Below, one piece after another: positions 1 through 12,119 of a stretch of 64,000 bases of DNA. Positions within the stretch are counted from its first letter, which is position 1; every line of letters begins with the position of its first letter. Below the pieces are notes generated by a model. It did not search any database. It saw only the letters and a list, made by a program, of their open reading frames with translations, and was not told where the DNA came from. Source of the stretch: Hymenopus coronatus (lineage: Eukaryota; Arthropoda; Insecta; Mantodea; Hymenopodidae); assembly GCA_030762935.1 (NCBI GenBank), contig CM060900.1, positions 368,605,132-368,669,131 of the forward strand, given 5' to 3'. Both the position numbers and the translations under genes were made by a program.

Positions 1-52
1 CGCCACCTCGAGTAGCGGTTACTGAGATAATTTGGAGTTTATTCGTTCTAAA

Positions 53-1382
53 ATGGCGTACTTCCAGCCGCGATTGAATGTCGATAGCAATTCTGAAGAT
101 GAAATGCTGGCAGAGTATTTATTGAACAGAAGAAGGGCAAAGAGAATAAGAGTGTGGAAAAATAATTACGAGGAGTGGGACGAGGAGGAATTTCGACAAC
201 GATACCGATTGTCAAAAGCTACAGTATCACAAATTTTAGAGGAGATAAGGCACAGAGTTGAATTTGCTACAGAAAGGTAAGTTTTCAGCTATGATATACC
301 CTTAGGCAAGCACAGTGTCATGTATTTGTCATTTTGAAAATTAAATAAATAAACCATCGAAGGCCTTAGATATATCTTTACGGCAGAGGTTATGGAATTA
401 TAAATCTAGTGCCCCATGATGCAGATGGATTGTTGTTAGAATTCGATGTTTTGTACGGGTTTTTAAGTCACCAGATGAGTTTTCAACGAACGTATTTGTA
501 ACAAAGCGTGAATAAAATAAAGATGCCAAAACACGCGGCACCTAAGATCATTGCTATTAAATATTAAATTCATTGTGGAAGAAAATGATGTAGCTTTTCG
601 TTAACACAAGGAGCAGGCAACTGAAAGCAATAACGGATAAAGAAAATATGTTTTAGGTTGTGGTTTGTAAATGTCTTCAAACTTTTCACAGAATTCTGAC
701 ATAGTTAAGTTCAATAATTACTTCTGTGTGATACCATACAACTTGCTAATTATACTAGGCTAAAGTTCCGTACCTATCGCAAGTCAGATGTTGAAAGCCA
801 CTAGAGTTCTGTGATGTTTTACTATGCCGTATGGTTCCGTATTTATCACAGCCTAGAAACTCATGAATCACATGCAGTAGGCAATTACACATACCTATCT
901 CAATGCAAGCTTACAGATTGCAAATTTTGTCATGACACACAACCCGTAATTTCAGTGCATAAATACATTTGGAGTGTTGCAAGGGATTACCCATAATGTA
1001 ACGAATGGGGTTTATAAAGTAATTTAGTTTATCGGTTTTTCATATCAAAGATATAATACTTTCACTAATATGTGGCATTTGGATTGAAAAGTTACAGTTG
1101 CCAAAGTTAATATAGCTAGTTTTTACATAAGCTATTTTCTTAAAAGAAAACAAGGATTGTAATTTCATACCTGGCCAAATGCTGTGAAAAAAATTGTTTG
1201 TTATTGGTATGGATGGCATATTTTATAAAAAGTTTGCTTTTATACCTGGATATACCTTGTATTTTTGAACCTCCCCTCTTTGCAAACATTCTGTGACATA
1301 CTTTATGACAATTCATTTGAGAAGAATATGATTTATACATAATACTAAACTATAACCAGCTTTCTAAGCTATAAAAGTTGTG

Positions 1383-1434
<52 letters not shown>

Positions 1435-2840
1435 AATTATCATCATCATCCCCAATATAAATAACAAAGAGGTTTTTCTATTTTTAAACACTTTGCTACA
1501 TAGATCCCTTTGGACTTCACATATTTGCAAAATTGTCATAAGTTTTGATATAAACATGTTTGCTTAGTGATCACATTAATTGGAAACATTTCAAGTAAGG
1601 GAAACTAGAAGTTTTTATATAAATTTCTAATAATTGTTACAACAAATTTCTTTCCCTTTTTTCTATTCTGTGTAATAAGCATAATAAATAATACTATCAG
1701 TTTATACAGTATTAAGGCTTATTTTATTTATTATAAAATAAATATTTGCTTATTAATGGCACTGTCATATGATATTACTGAAAAACTTTCAGGGATAATG
1801 GTAAAACTTTGCATTCAAGGTTTATTTATTATTAGTAATCAAGTTTGAATCAATTAAACTTGATGCATCTGTATTCCCTTTGAATATTATTCCTACCCTG
1901 AGTCAGTGATTACAATTGAAGGAATTTGTCTTTTCAGAAATTCATATCTTCCAGTGATGGAGCAACTTCTGATGAATCTTGCGCTTCTATGCAACTGCTG
2001 GATCGTATACTTCAATTGGTGATACTAGTGGTGTGCATAAGACAACAGCAGGCCGAGTCATCAGCAATGTTACTGCTGCCATTGCTTCCTTAAGGCCAAG
2101 ATATGTTACACTGCCTCAAACAAGGGAAGATGTGCAGAACATCCAAAGAAAATTTTTTGACATTGCTGCATTCCCAAGAGTGATAGGTGCTATTGATTGC
2201 ACCCATGTTCGAATTAAATCTCCAGGTGGTGAGGAGGCTGAACAGTTCCGAAACCGAAAAGAATATTTTTCCTTTAATGTCCAGACACTGGTGGATGCCA
2301 ACCTAATGATTCAGGACATTGTAGCACGATGGCCTGGGTCTTCACATGACTCCACCATTTTTAACCATTCAAGACTGAGGAATCGGCTGGAAAATAATGA
2401 ACTAGGGAACAGTGTGGTATTATGCGATTCTGCATATGCAGTAGACCCACATCTCCTTCCTCCTTTGCAAGCTCCACAGCTACCAGAGGAGCAGCTGTTC
2501 AATGAGTCCCAGATTCCGTACAAGAAATGTTGTGGAAAGGTGTTACGGTGTATTAAAAGCAAGGTTCCCTGTTCTGTCGTTGGGGTTTCACACTAATTTG
2601 AACCAGGTGCAGAACATTATAATTGCATGTGCTGTTCTGCACAACATAGCACGAGCAAATGATGACGACGTTCCTCCAGTTGATGTAGAATTCCAGCTTT
2701 GGTTGCAGACATACATCCAAGAGGAACAAATGCTGGCAGAGCTCCAAGAAGCACATCCCCCAAATCGTGTTCGTGATGGTGTGCGCAGAACATTTATACA
2801 ATATTTTCGTAACAGATTACAGGCACACAGGGTGCAATAA
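53..2840 (+). pseudogene. Harbinger (HARBI1-like) DDE transposase, two exons, frameshifted
   Basis: This is a PIF/Harbinger nuclease-transposase that would cut and join element ends. Exon 1 is about 53-276: the ATG at 53 sits in a good context (AAAATGG), the exon ends at a GTAAGT donor, and it carries the helical DNA-binding N-terminus. Exon 2 starts after the TTTTCAG acceptor at 1937 and runs to TAA at 2840. The DDE_Tnp_4 signatures are present: IGAIDCTHV (first Asp), GSSHDSTIF (second Asp), LCDSAYA, and NVVERCYGVLK with the catalytic Glu. Two single-base insertions break the frame, near 1979 and near 2513, so the protein cannot be made as drawn. All three acidic residues survive. The intron is about 1.66 kb and holds an ATT microsatellite. 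Family assignment is firm; loss of function is inferred from the two breaks. Confidence 0.85.
1387..1431. repeat. (ATT)n microsatellite
   Basis: About 15 tandem ATT units inside the intron of the first Harbinger transposase. The run of Asn codons seen on the minus strand here is an artefact of the repeat. Confidence 0.9.
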
Positions 2841-2959
2841 ATGTAGCTGCTATCTTTGTAGCATTGTAAGAAAGCAAATATGAGGAATACCAATAAAATA
2901 ATTAGTAATTGTAACAAATCGTTACTTATCTTTTGCAACCCATGGACTAGTTTTGCAAT

Positions 2960-4640
2960 AAATGTATCTATTGCATTTTCAGTATGACTTTCCTTTTGGT
3001 CTCAGTTTCTTTTTGATGTTGTTTGTTTACATTGTTATGGTTACTGCTACTTGGAGGATTGTGTACTAATGCATTGCTAACTAGTGGAATCAAAACAAAT
3101 TTGGTGGGAGAGCCAATTGCTTTTATATCAAAATTCATTGCATGAGTTTTATACTTTAATATAAATATTTTCTCCCAAACCATTAAATCTATAGGTCCAT
3201 TTAAGTGTTTTAATAATTTAACATTTAGATTTATTTCATGATAAAATTTCCAAAAATATTCTGCCACAGCTGATTTATCAATTTTTTTGTATTTAATATA
3301 CCTAAAGTATTCTTTTACTCTGGTTTTCAAATGACCAATATAAACAAGGTCACAATTTAATTGGTAAATGCCAATTTTTTTATTTTTTGAAATTTTATCC
3401 TTTTTAGAAAAGCCTAACAAATTTTTATACTGCATTTATTTTGAGGAACCAATACTTTACCATGCTCTTTGAAAATATTTGTGAATCTTTTATTTGCCCA
3501 AGGGTGATTAGTACATTTTTTTAAAAATGTAATTATCATTTATTTCCTTAAGAATAGAAATCTCTTGAATAGCTTCTTGATATTTAGGCTTCTCAATTTA
3601 TTTTATTGATAAAATCGGTATTAAAACCATTAATTAAAGCAGTGTTGATAATGTGTTTATGTTCTTTATAGAACATTTGATTATTTGAAGTTGATAATCG
3701 AACAACATTACCAATAAAAGTATTCTAGCAAATTTAGGTTTACAAGACAGTGCTTCACCTTTAATAGAACAACTTATATACTTTCATGATCATTCAATAT
3801 TTATTCCAGGACGATGAAATCAAAAGGTTGCTTCATCTTTATTAAGGGGTAAATTAGTTAACCTATAAATTAAACTATTAGAAACAGAAAATTTATGTGA
3901 AAAAGGGTTAAAGCCATTATTTTTTATATAATTATCAGTGTGAGTTTGTTTTCTGTATATTCTAAAATTCAAATTATTGTTATCTCTTATTATTTTTAAA
4001 TCCAGAAAAGGGAGACAGCCATCAATTTCAAATGTGAATTTTATAGTCTTGTCCTGTAAATTCAAGTTTTAAAGCATCATTTACATGTTTATCAGAAACA
4101 ATAGCAAATATATCATCTACATATCTATAAAAAGTTTTAAAAATTAATGGAATGCTTTAATGACCTGTATTTCAAAATAGCTCATGAAAAGATCAGCAAG
4201 AAAAGGTGAAAAGTGGACTACCGATTGCTAAACCGGAAGTTTGTTGATAGCATTTGTCATTAAAGCTGAAAAAATTTTGATCCAAACAAAGAGTAGTAAG
4301 GTTAACAAAATCATTTATTAAATATTTATTCAATTCTATAGAACTTAACCATGTTTTTTAAAAATGTCAGATGTTTTTCTCTAGGAATGCTTGGAAACAA
4401 AGCAGTTTATCATAGCAGACAATTGTATTTCTACTAGCTCAAAAGAATTTTTAATACTTAAACTCTCAAATTTTTAAAAATTACTGATTACTTAACTATT
4501 TAGCTAGGTTGTAAGCAGGTAAATTTATGCAATTTACAACAGGTTTCATTTTATTTCCAGGTTTGTGAATTTTGGGAAGAGCATATATTCTGGGTAAAAT
4601 TTGATTAGACTTTTATAATTTGCTTTTCTTTATTTGTAAC
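2960..4640 (-). mobile_element. Penelope-like element, 5'-truncated, RT plus GIY-YIG (copy 1)
   Basis: Read on the minus strand, the order is: an RT block with LPKIHKPGNKMKPVVN (about 4600-4520), GLAIGSPLSPF...ADLFMSYF (about 4240-4170), the catalytic FYRYVDDIFAIV (about 4130-4090), a segment with LPFLDLKIIRDNN (about 4010), and a GIY-YIG nuclease (3435-2968). The nuclease begins GIYQLNCDLVYIG and is followed by TRVKEYF. That domain order is diagnostic of endonuclease-bearing Penelope-like retroelements. Stops and frame changes separate the blocks, for example between the SPLSPF and YVDD motifs, so it is dead. The N-terminal RT region is missing, consistent with 5' truncation at insertion into the Harbinger element. 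Exact ends are not resolved. Confidence 0.85.
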
Positions 4641-5600
4641 TACCTACTTGTATTATTATATATCATATATTTTACTGTTGTTAGAGGAAGTGTGGTTGTT
4701 AACCACTTGAGTGCAAAGATTTCATTTTATTTTCCTGTCAATTTATCATATTTTGAGTTTATTGCTAATTATTGTTACAGAAAAAGTGTAGTTTTCAACC
4801 ATTCATTTTAAATGATTTTATTTTCATATCAATTTGTCTTTGTTCAGGGCTTATGCTAATAAATGAAGAAAAATTGTGATTATGTTTAACTTTTGTTTAT
4901 GTTTTTAGGGCATGAGCTATTATTAAAAAAGCTTGTGCTTTTAATATGTTTAGTGTTAAATTTCTAACTCATCTTGCATCAAAGCAAACAATGTCAAGGT
5001 GCTTGTGCTCATCCATCCAGCATAAGCTGGCCCAAATTGAGTGCCACCTCATGGATTTATCTGACAGCGACAACTGACCCACTTGACTGGTCTCCTTCAA
5101 GGCCTCTGTTGCTGCAGCAACAATTGCATATCAGCCATCACCTTCAGGAAACCTACGTACTCATCAGAACCTTCATGGAAACTATATTTCCAATGCTACC
5201 AATTACTAACAAGGAAGAAACTATCACCACAGGGATAGTGGTGGCTCTCCTGGAATTTCAACATTTCACAGAAAATTCCCAAAACCTACACCACAGGTTC
5301 ACTAGGGGGCAGGCTGGGCCTTGGTCAAGCATGTCTCCTAACAACCATCCTGACCACATAGTACCATAGTTTTTCACTTTGACCTGCAGAGCACAGGTGC
5401 AGTAGCATTTCTGCAGCAATTCCTTACCTTCCTACTACTGGTACAGTTTTTTTTAATAGGTAGGGCCTCATTGGAAGAGTCCTTCACTATCATGTTAGGG
5501 TCAGTGTATTAAAAGAACATTTTCCTCCACTTGGAAAAAAAAAAAATGTGTCAATTATAGGATAAAATGGTTAACAATGGATAAAAACACAAATTTGACA
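4641..5600 (+). other. Unclassified stretch with one 131-codon open frame
   Basis: An open frame at 4974-5369 is rich in Ser, Thr, Gln and His and matches no family I recognise. A neighbouring frame reads KLAQIECHLMDLSDSDN, faintly like a coiled-coil ORF1 or Gag start, but this is too weak to name. Positions 4688-4708 hold a short palindrome (AAGTGTGGTT / AACCACTT). The stretch lies between the Penelope-like element and the 3' end of the Myb/SANT gene and may be more inserted sequence. Confidence 0.3.
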
Positions 5601-5616
5601 AAAAAAAACCTTTTTT

Positions 5617-8600
5617 TTATTGAGCAATTTGCTTTTTTAACAGCTTTATTTTTAAATCTAACAAAATATGTTTTTGTTCAATTATTTTTATTTTGGCATC
5701 ATGGAGTTCCTGCTCCCTATTTCTTTTAGCTCTTAGCTCCTCCTTTTCAGCCTCATGTCGTTCCTGCTCCCTTTCCATTCTATTGTCAAACTCCTTTTGG
5801 AGCAACTGTTGTTGAAGTATGGCAACTTCCTTCCGCTCCTTTGCCCAAGACAGGACATTTTTACTACTCATTGAAGGTGATGCATCGAGACGACGTTTCC
5901 TTTCTGTGAACAATAGAAGATTCACAATTACACAAAAAAAACAATACCTTGGTTTCTGTGCCTTCTAATTTCAGACAGTATACATGCAGCTATCACAGAA
6001 AACATTTACTCAAATTTGTCCTATGTACAAAACCATTTGGCATATAGCGCAAGCAAATCTTAAATTGTAGGTTTTTATGAAATGTAATTCTCTGCTGTTG
6101 AACTGATTTAAGACATAATACGAGTAGTGCACACATAGCATTCATTTGTTTCTGGTGTAGGAATGAAGGAAACTATAGACCTTATGCAGTCTGTGTGATA
6201 TGTTTCATGAAATATGTTTTATGAAAAACATTACTAACAGTATTGGAAATAAGCTGAAGTAATAACACATTTAATTACATCTTAACATTCCATTCCTTTA
6301 AGTAATTAGATCTAAGTGTTGTGCATGATTACATGTGCCAAGGGTGTGATAATCACCGTCCAGACTTTTCACAGAAGTAAATGTGTGCAGTTTCAATAAA
6401 AATGTTATAACTTATTGTTTCATTAAGTTTACACTTTTTCTGACATGGAGCTTCAACGTTTTTGAGATTTGCTCTTCATTTTAAAAAACTGTGGACACAA
6501 GACAAAGCCCTTGGTCTTTGGCGGTTAAGTTAGAGTATCACCCGACGTGATACTGAAGATTCATTGTAGCATACAATATGTAATAATGAAGCTAGTAGCA
6601 GTGATGTAACACAAATTATTTATATTTTAATGCATTGTAGCAGTTTATCAAACTGGATGTGTTACTACCAAACCATTTTCATTTTGGCACCACATGAATG
6701 CATTCGTACTGCATTTTTCAAATTCAATAAAGAAAGTGCATTAGTATTTTAAAAATACTTTTAGCTAAATAGTAAAGGACAAATTAAATTTAGCTTTAAG
6801 CTGTTTGCCACTGAGCTGAACCATGACAATGCCTTCAGTAAATATAGTTTTTACCATGGATGACCATCGATCATAGGATTCAATGTTTAGCAGATATACA
6901 AATGTTTTATATAAATTAAAACAATCCGGATCGATACAAAAAGTCAGGAAATTAGAAATACTAGAGAAAACCTCATCACTTGCATCAACCCTACTGAGCC
7001 TTTAACAATTGAACATCAACTAAATCTAAAAAATCAACTTGGGGGGGAAACAAAAAAAAAAAAACAAGTTAGTGCTATTATAGCTAACGCCCTTACACTA
7101 GAAACCTTAAATCTAAATTATCCAACTCATAAATGGACAACATGTATACATATATGGTTCCCTCTCTGATACCAAGCAGGTGGCATATGCCAGTTCTCTT
7201 CCTTTTATAGAAATGGAAAAAATAACACAAATTTTGATGGAGAAATATAAGCTTATATAACACTGCAAAATGTATTTCCCTGGCTGTATCGATGCAAAAA
7301 CATAAATTATGCTTTCATACTTACAGGCTGCTATGCAAGCAATAGTAAGACTCCGTAAAATGTAAAAAATTAAAGAAATCCAAAAGATAATGTAACAAAT
7401 TAATAAAGTGGGGAAAAAAGTTGTATTACAATGGTTTCATCTCATTGTGGAATGGTTGTTAATACAAATCAATGTTTTTGGCAAAGAAAGGAACTGAAAT
7501 TAAACAAAAAGCTACTATAAAATTTCCTTATGAATCAATGAAACACATTGTAAAAATAAAAGTTAAATACAAATCATATGAATATGATAATTCAAAGTGG
7601 CTACAAATTGTACAAAATCCTAATTTAATTCCAAAGTAACAAAGAAAATTAGCTGTTGCCAACTTTCGTCTCAAAACTGGACAAGATTGTCTGAATAACT
7701 ATCTCTATAGGATTGGCTTTTTAACCTCACCAAACTACATATTATTTACCAAAGAAGAAATTATGAATATGGAACATCTAGAAGCTTTGAACATGTATCC
7801 TAACATTGTTTCTAAATACTGGGAAGCTAGAAGGAGAATGACTTCATTGTCAATTCCTGTGCATAAAACACACAAATGCATTTAGCAGAGTTAAACATCT
7901 GATTTTAGTCTACTTAAGACTATGTATATGTGAAAATCCAAAATCTACAGTTTTTTTCCCTCCATTCATTTTGCCCGTTTTACCTATCAGAACATAAAGC
8001 AAAGTAAAAAATAAAAGAATTTGTGTCGGTTTTTGTAACACAAACATCACTTATTTTTATTTACTGGGGACCGGTTTTGGGTAACAGTTGTTCCCATTTC
8101 AACTCAGAATTAAGGGTTGAAAATGGAAACAACTTTTGCCCAAAAAATAAGTGATGTTTGTGTTAGAAAAACCGACTCAAATTCTTTTATTTTTTATTTA
8201 ATCACACCACTGTCACAAGCTTCTATGCATATTTACAAGTTTTGAATAAAACAAAGTGTATGCAACATTTTAACAACCTGTGTCAAATGATAATTGTTAA
8301 AGTTTTTTATTCATAATTATTGTTTTTGTGGAAATATGAAATGCTCCTTGGACCCTACACTTTATTGTATTACTCCCATATTTTTTTTAAGTTGAGTTTG
8401 TACACAAATTTAAGAAATTATTGTGCAAACATTTTTAACTTCACCAAAAATTTAATCCTGTGGTCATCTATCATGAAAACATCTTTACTGATGGAACTTA
8501 AGGCATTGTCATGGGTCAGCTCAGTGTCAAACAAGTTATGATATGGAATTTTAGCTGAGCCAATTTACGTGATATAAAAGGAAAATGTGTCTGTCACACT

Positions 8601-10979
8601 TATCCACAGCTATATTTTAAAAGAATGGTTCATGTTACCAGACACACACACACATTATTGAAGTACTGGCTGGATATAAGTACACATTTTACACAAACAA
8701 TTTTCTAGCTTATGGTAAGAAAAGTATTATTGCATGCAAACAAACAAACAAAAAATTCATGTAAACATAGGTGTTCCTTCAAATACTAGAAGTTAATGTC
8801 AGCCTCCTTATAATCAGTTACAAATAAAAATCTGAGCTCATTTTAATCAAATTTCCTGCAATATGCTCTAGTACATTTAAAAAGTGAGTGATGTTTAGTA
8901 CCAAAAATGTAATATATTTTTTTTTTTTAATTAGTATTCCTTCTTATGATAAGGAAGATAATGCTGCAAGTAAACAGAAACTATGTAAACATTCACTATT
9001 CATCATAAAAGCTGGTGTAATAGGCCCTAAGAAGACATATATTTTACTACACTCTTGGATGAAAGCAACTTTAAGTTGAGTTAAATCTAACACATTCAAA
9101 GAAATCTCCATATCAATATGACTGGTTATGTTAGCATCAGTCATACATTTCTATGAAAGAGTGCTTACCTGCACTGCCAGTAGTCCGTAAAGCAGCATTT
9201 CTAGGTGTTTTTAGCATTTTTACTGAGAAGTCACCCCAGTCAAGATCTGTAAATTACAAAATTATTTATTAATACATGTTACATTTCTTTCCAACTATAG
9301 CAGACAATACAAAATTATTTATTAATACATGTTACATTTCTCTCCAACTATAGCAGACAAAGAATTACATATCTCACATATATCATTCAGCAAGATTAGA
9401 AAACAATGTATATATGTATATGATCTGCATAGATTTTACATAACCATACACAAGTAAATAGGGTATCTGATGTTTTTCTAACACTTCCTGACAAGGCACA
9501 GCTAGAATGTTCTCAAAATAATCATTTCATTATAATATTCAAATATATTCTCATTTTCATTTAGTAATGTGACGAGGTAAACTTGTGTGTATATTTCCTA
9601 TCTTTATTCCTTCCCCCTTTGGCAACTACATTACACACAGTCAATACATCAGTTACCTTCCACAGTACTTTTATATATCAATGAATGTAGTGATATATGC
9701 ATTCACATTTTACTTGCATTATTCTTAAATGTATTCTGCATTTTCAGTAACAATCAAAATAAGATCATTTCTAATTGGCAAAAAAAAAAAATTGTACCTT
9801 GGTATTTACTCAATGACACTTTGAAATAGAATTTAATTCACTATTGGCAGAATATGCCTTCTCAATTAAAGATAAATTCTGGGCCTAGGCAGTGTTAAGG
9901 AATATTCCTACAGAACACATGCAGCCTACAGACTGCAAAGAACCAAAATTCATATGGAAAACCTATGTTCATTAATCATAATTTTGTCCGGATATAAAAA
10001 ACTGGGTTGCATAATATCTATATAAGAGCCTATAAATTGAACATTTTGCAACAATGAATTTACAGCCACTTCTCGATTTTCATGCCATGGACCACAGCTC
10101 AAAATCTACTTAGGTGAAGCTGCATGACTGCTTTTTGCTTATGGCTTCCTGTCTTTAGATCTCAAGCAGACAGGGGAGGATATTGCTCCAATTTTTCTTT
10201 GTGAACCTACTAAATACACTAACTATTGGACCACATGCTTTGCCACTGTTAGCTTAGTCATATATATGTACTGCTTCAGATCTCTTACCTTCTGAAGTTT
10301 GTGTATGCTGCTGCTGCTGCTCTGCTTCAGCAGGCTCACTTACTGAAGTGCCAGAAGCAGCCCACTCATTGTCTGGATTGAGGACTTGTATCATCTGCAA
10401 TACGATTACACATTAGTACAATATAATTACTCATGTTTACTTTTACAGTTAGATGAGAGAAAACTGCTGCAATTCTTACCAAGAAGATCACAATCTGTCA
10501 CAGATTCCATTCCATTGCCTGAGCAGCCCATTAGCAAATTTAAAACATCATCAGTTGGTGATGGCTTTGGAAATGGTGGCTTTCCTCCTCCTGTCCCATA
10601 CAGGTTTCTTTTTCTTTCGGCATTTGCCTGTCGAGCTTTTTTCTTGAGAGAATCATATTTCTCACGAATCTGGGCAGTGGTCCGGTGATTTGGGGTCTGA
10701 GCATTAAATTGCTTTGTAATTTCTTCCCAAGCTCTCTCCTAAAATAGTACAATTACAGAATTAGTATTTATACATGGTAAGGTTAATATAAATAAATATG
10801 AAAAGTTAAATCAAAGGCAGAAATAAAGTACTACAATGCAAACCTACCTTCTGCTTCCACGTGGCTGCCCCTGTGGCTTTATTTTCCACCACGTTTTTAT
10901 TTTCCTGAACTAATTCTAATACTAATAAGTTTTCCTCTTCGGAATAGTTTGCAGAGCGCTTCTTCTTTATCTCTTCCAT
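5617..10979 (-). CDS. Harbinger Myb/SANT-like accessory protein, five exons
   Basis: This is a DNA-binding partner of the Harbinger transposase, similar to the MSANTD3-type proteins (Myb_DNA-bind_5). Exons on the minus strand: 10979-10848, 10738-10480, about 10384-10289, 9246-9169 and 5903-5617. Exon 1 starts MEEIKKKRSANYSEEENLL. The Myb/SANT fold spans exons 1-2, with the three spaced aromatics/Trp (NYSEEE, TWKQKERAWEEI) and then TTAQIREKYDSLKKKAR. Exon 5 is a Glu/Lys/Arg-rich coiled coil from about residue 215 to the TAA at 5617. Total is about 280 aa. Introns have GT-AG ends. The first acceptor of exon 3 (TTGCAG, 10395) gives an early TGA; the acceptor 10 bp on (ACAAG, 10385) restores the frame, so either that one is used or the copy is broken. 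The last intron (3.3 kb) holds inserted TEs. In Harbinger elements this protein aids nuclear import and end recognition; that role is known for the family, not shown here. Confidence 0.78.
7050..7885 (+). pseudogene. LINE ORF2 C-terminal remnant (RNase H and tail)
   Basis: A degraded LINE fragment lies in the last intron of the Myb/SANT gene. Broken frames still show an RNase H start (IHIYGSLSD, for YTDGSLSD, about 7150), a second block (AAMQAIVRLRK, about 7330-7360), a third like LQWxxSHCG (about 7430-7460), and then an open run with FRLKTGQDCLNN, LYRIGFLTSPN and VSKYWEARRRM (about 7660-7845). This order is the end of ORF2 in RNase H-bearing LINEs of the I group and relatives. The RT lies upstream in intact elements and is not seen here. 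The element is dead. Confidence 0.7.
8006..8195. repeat. Fold-back element (about 190 bp inverted repeat)
   Basis: The left arm (from 8006, AAAAATAAAAGAATTTG, then GTCGGTTTTT and AACACAAACATCACTTATTTTT) pairs with the right arm ending at 8195, with a few mismatches over roughly 80 nt per arm and a short centre. It has no coding capacity. It looks like a non-autonomous fold-back or MITE-type insertion. Its arms contain a GGGACCGGTTTTGGG-like block. Confidence 0.7.
9255..9360. repeat. 53-bp tandem duplication
   Basis: Two adjacent 53-bp units (9255-9307, 9308-9360) differ at a single base (TTTC versus CTTC near the middle). They lie just upstream of exon 4 of the Myb/SANT gene on the minus strand, so they are intronic. 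Confidence 0.9.
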
Positions 10980-11360
10980 TCTTTAAATACCTATGAATAA
11001 GTCTAACTAAACGCTAGCAAATATAAACAAATAAAAAAAAGCATGCTAGCCTAACAATTAACTGATTTTATGAAGAAATCTAACCTATATAAAAAAGTAG
11101 CTATAATTTAAACAAACTAACACTAAGTATATGCTATACTAAACTCTAATATGTTACTGAAATGCAAATACATGCTTATTCTTTGAGGTTAATTGACACC
11201 TAATAAATTTATAAACACGCCGTTTTCAAAATTTGGTTGTAATTACACAGTTTATCGCAAGGTAGCGTTGCAAACACAAGTGATATTTTAGTGGAAAAAT
11301 GTTACCAACTGCTCTCATGGTATCATAACCCAAAGGTTACCAAACCTACAGGCAAATTGT

Positions 11361-11453
11361 GGTCGTAATACGAGCCACTGAATTTAACCACCAGTTAGCA
11401 ACAACTGGGAGTTAACATACTCCGGCTATTAACCGAAGGTCGTAATACAGGCC
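11361..11453. promoter_or_regulatory. Subterminal repeats of Harbinger copy 1
   Basis: The motif GGTCGTAATACGAGCC (11361-11376) recurs as GGTCGTAATACAGGCC (11438-11453) at the presumed element end. Between them is an imperfect palindrome (TTAACCACCAGTT at 11384 and AACTGGGAGTTAA at 11403). Repeated end motifs like these are plausible binding sites for the transposase or its Myb partner. That role is inferred. Confidence 0.5.
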
Positions 11454-12119
11454 TCTTGCAGTCCACACAGTCAATACTCTGATAGTCTAACTTCTTCCAG
11501 ATGTGCTTCATCCACTGAAGGAGGGGGAAGGTTATCTTCCGTCATGCAGCATTGTGCTCCTCTAAGAATTTGGAGCTTCTTTAGTCAATTTACTGAATTG
11601 TGGCAGATGAGTGATGTATACAGTTGATCATCACTTCTATATTTGTTGCTGTCCTTGCGGAGCTAGCTGCCATCTGGAGTGTCTTCATGATATTTTTATT
11701 TATCCAAATACAGGACAACTTCAAATGCTAGAGGAGTCCTTTTTTTTTCAGATCTTAATTTTGGAATTAGCAGATCATCTATATAAAAGGAAGATGATAT
11801 AACTTAATTTTTTAAACAAAATTAAAGTGTTATACATACATTTTGAAGAAACTAAGGGACACTTAAGCTGATTGCTTTTTTTTCTCAACTTAATTTTGTG
11901 AGCAGCTTTCCTAACAAAATGAAGCCAGGATATGTACATCTTATACAAATCATTATTAACAACATAAATATTTGTGTGCAAAACATAACTTTCAGTTTTA
12001 GTTTCAGCAAACTATTTCTCGATTCATGTCTCTCAGTTATGAAAATAAAATATTTTAGGCATTCATTTTTATCAAGTACTAAAGTATTCCCAATGTCATC
12101 TTTAATAATCATCATCACT
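11454..12119. other. No recognisable feature
   Basis: AT-rich sequence between the Harbinger end and the pogo-like remnant. I see no coding motif or repeat I can name. Confidence 0.5.

Larger units (their letters stand above)
1..11453 (+). mobile_element. PIF/Harbinger element (copy 1), left end outside window
   Basis: The DDE transposase (plus, 53-2840) and the Myb/SANT accessory gene (minus, 5617-10979) face each other, which is the usual two-gene Harbinger layout. The right boundary is placed at about 11453 because the sequence read inward on the minus strand starts GGCCTGTATTACGACC and this motif recurs about 77 bp inside. The left end lies before position 1, so neither the terminal inverted repeat pair nor the 3-bp target duplication can be checked. 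A Penelope-like element (about 2960-4640), a LINE RNase H remnant (about 7050-7885) and a fold-back element (8006-8195) lie inside it. Seen: both genes and the repeated motif. Inferred: that they form one element. Confidence 0.7.

Noticed and set aside
1369..1557. Poly-Asn open frame on the minus strand
   Set aside because: It is produced by the ATT repeat in the Harbinger intron.
4974..5369. 131-codon open frame as a gene
   Set aside because: No recognisable domain, low-complexity composition and surrounded by TE sequence; kept only as unclassified.
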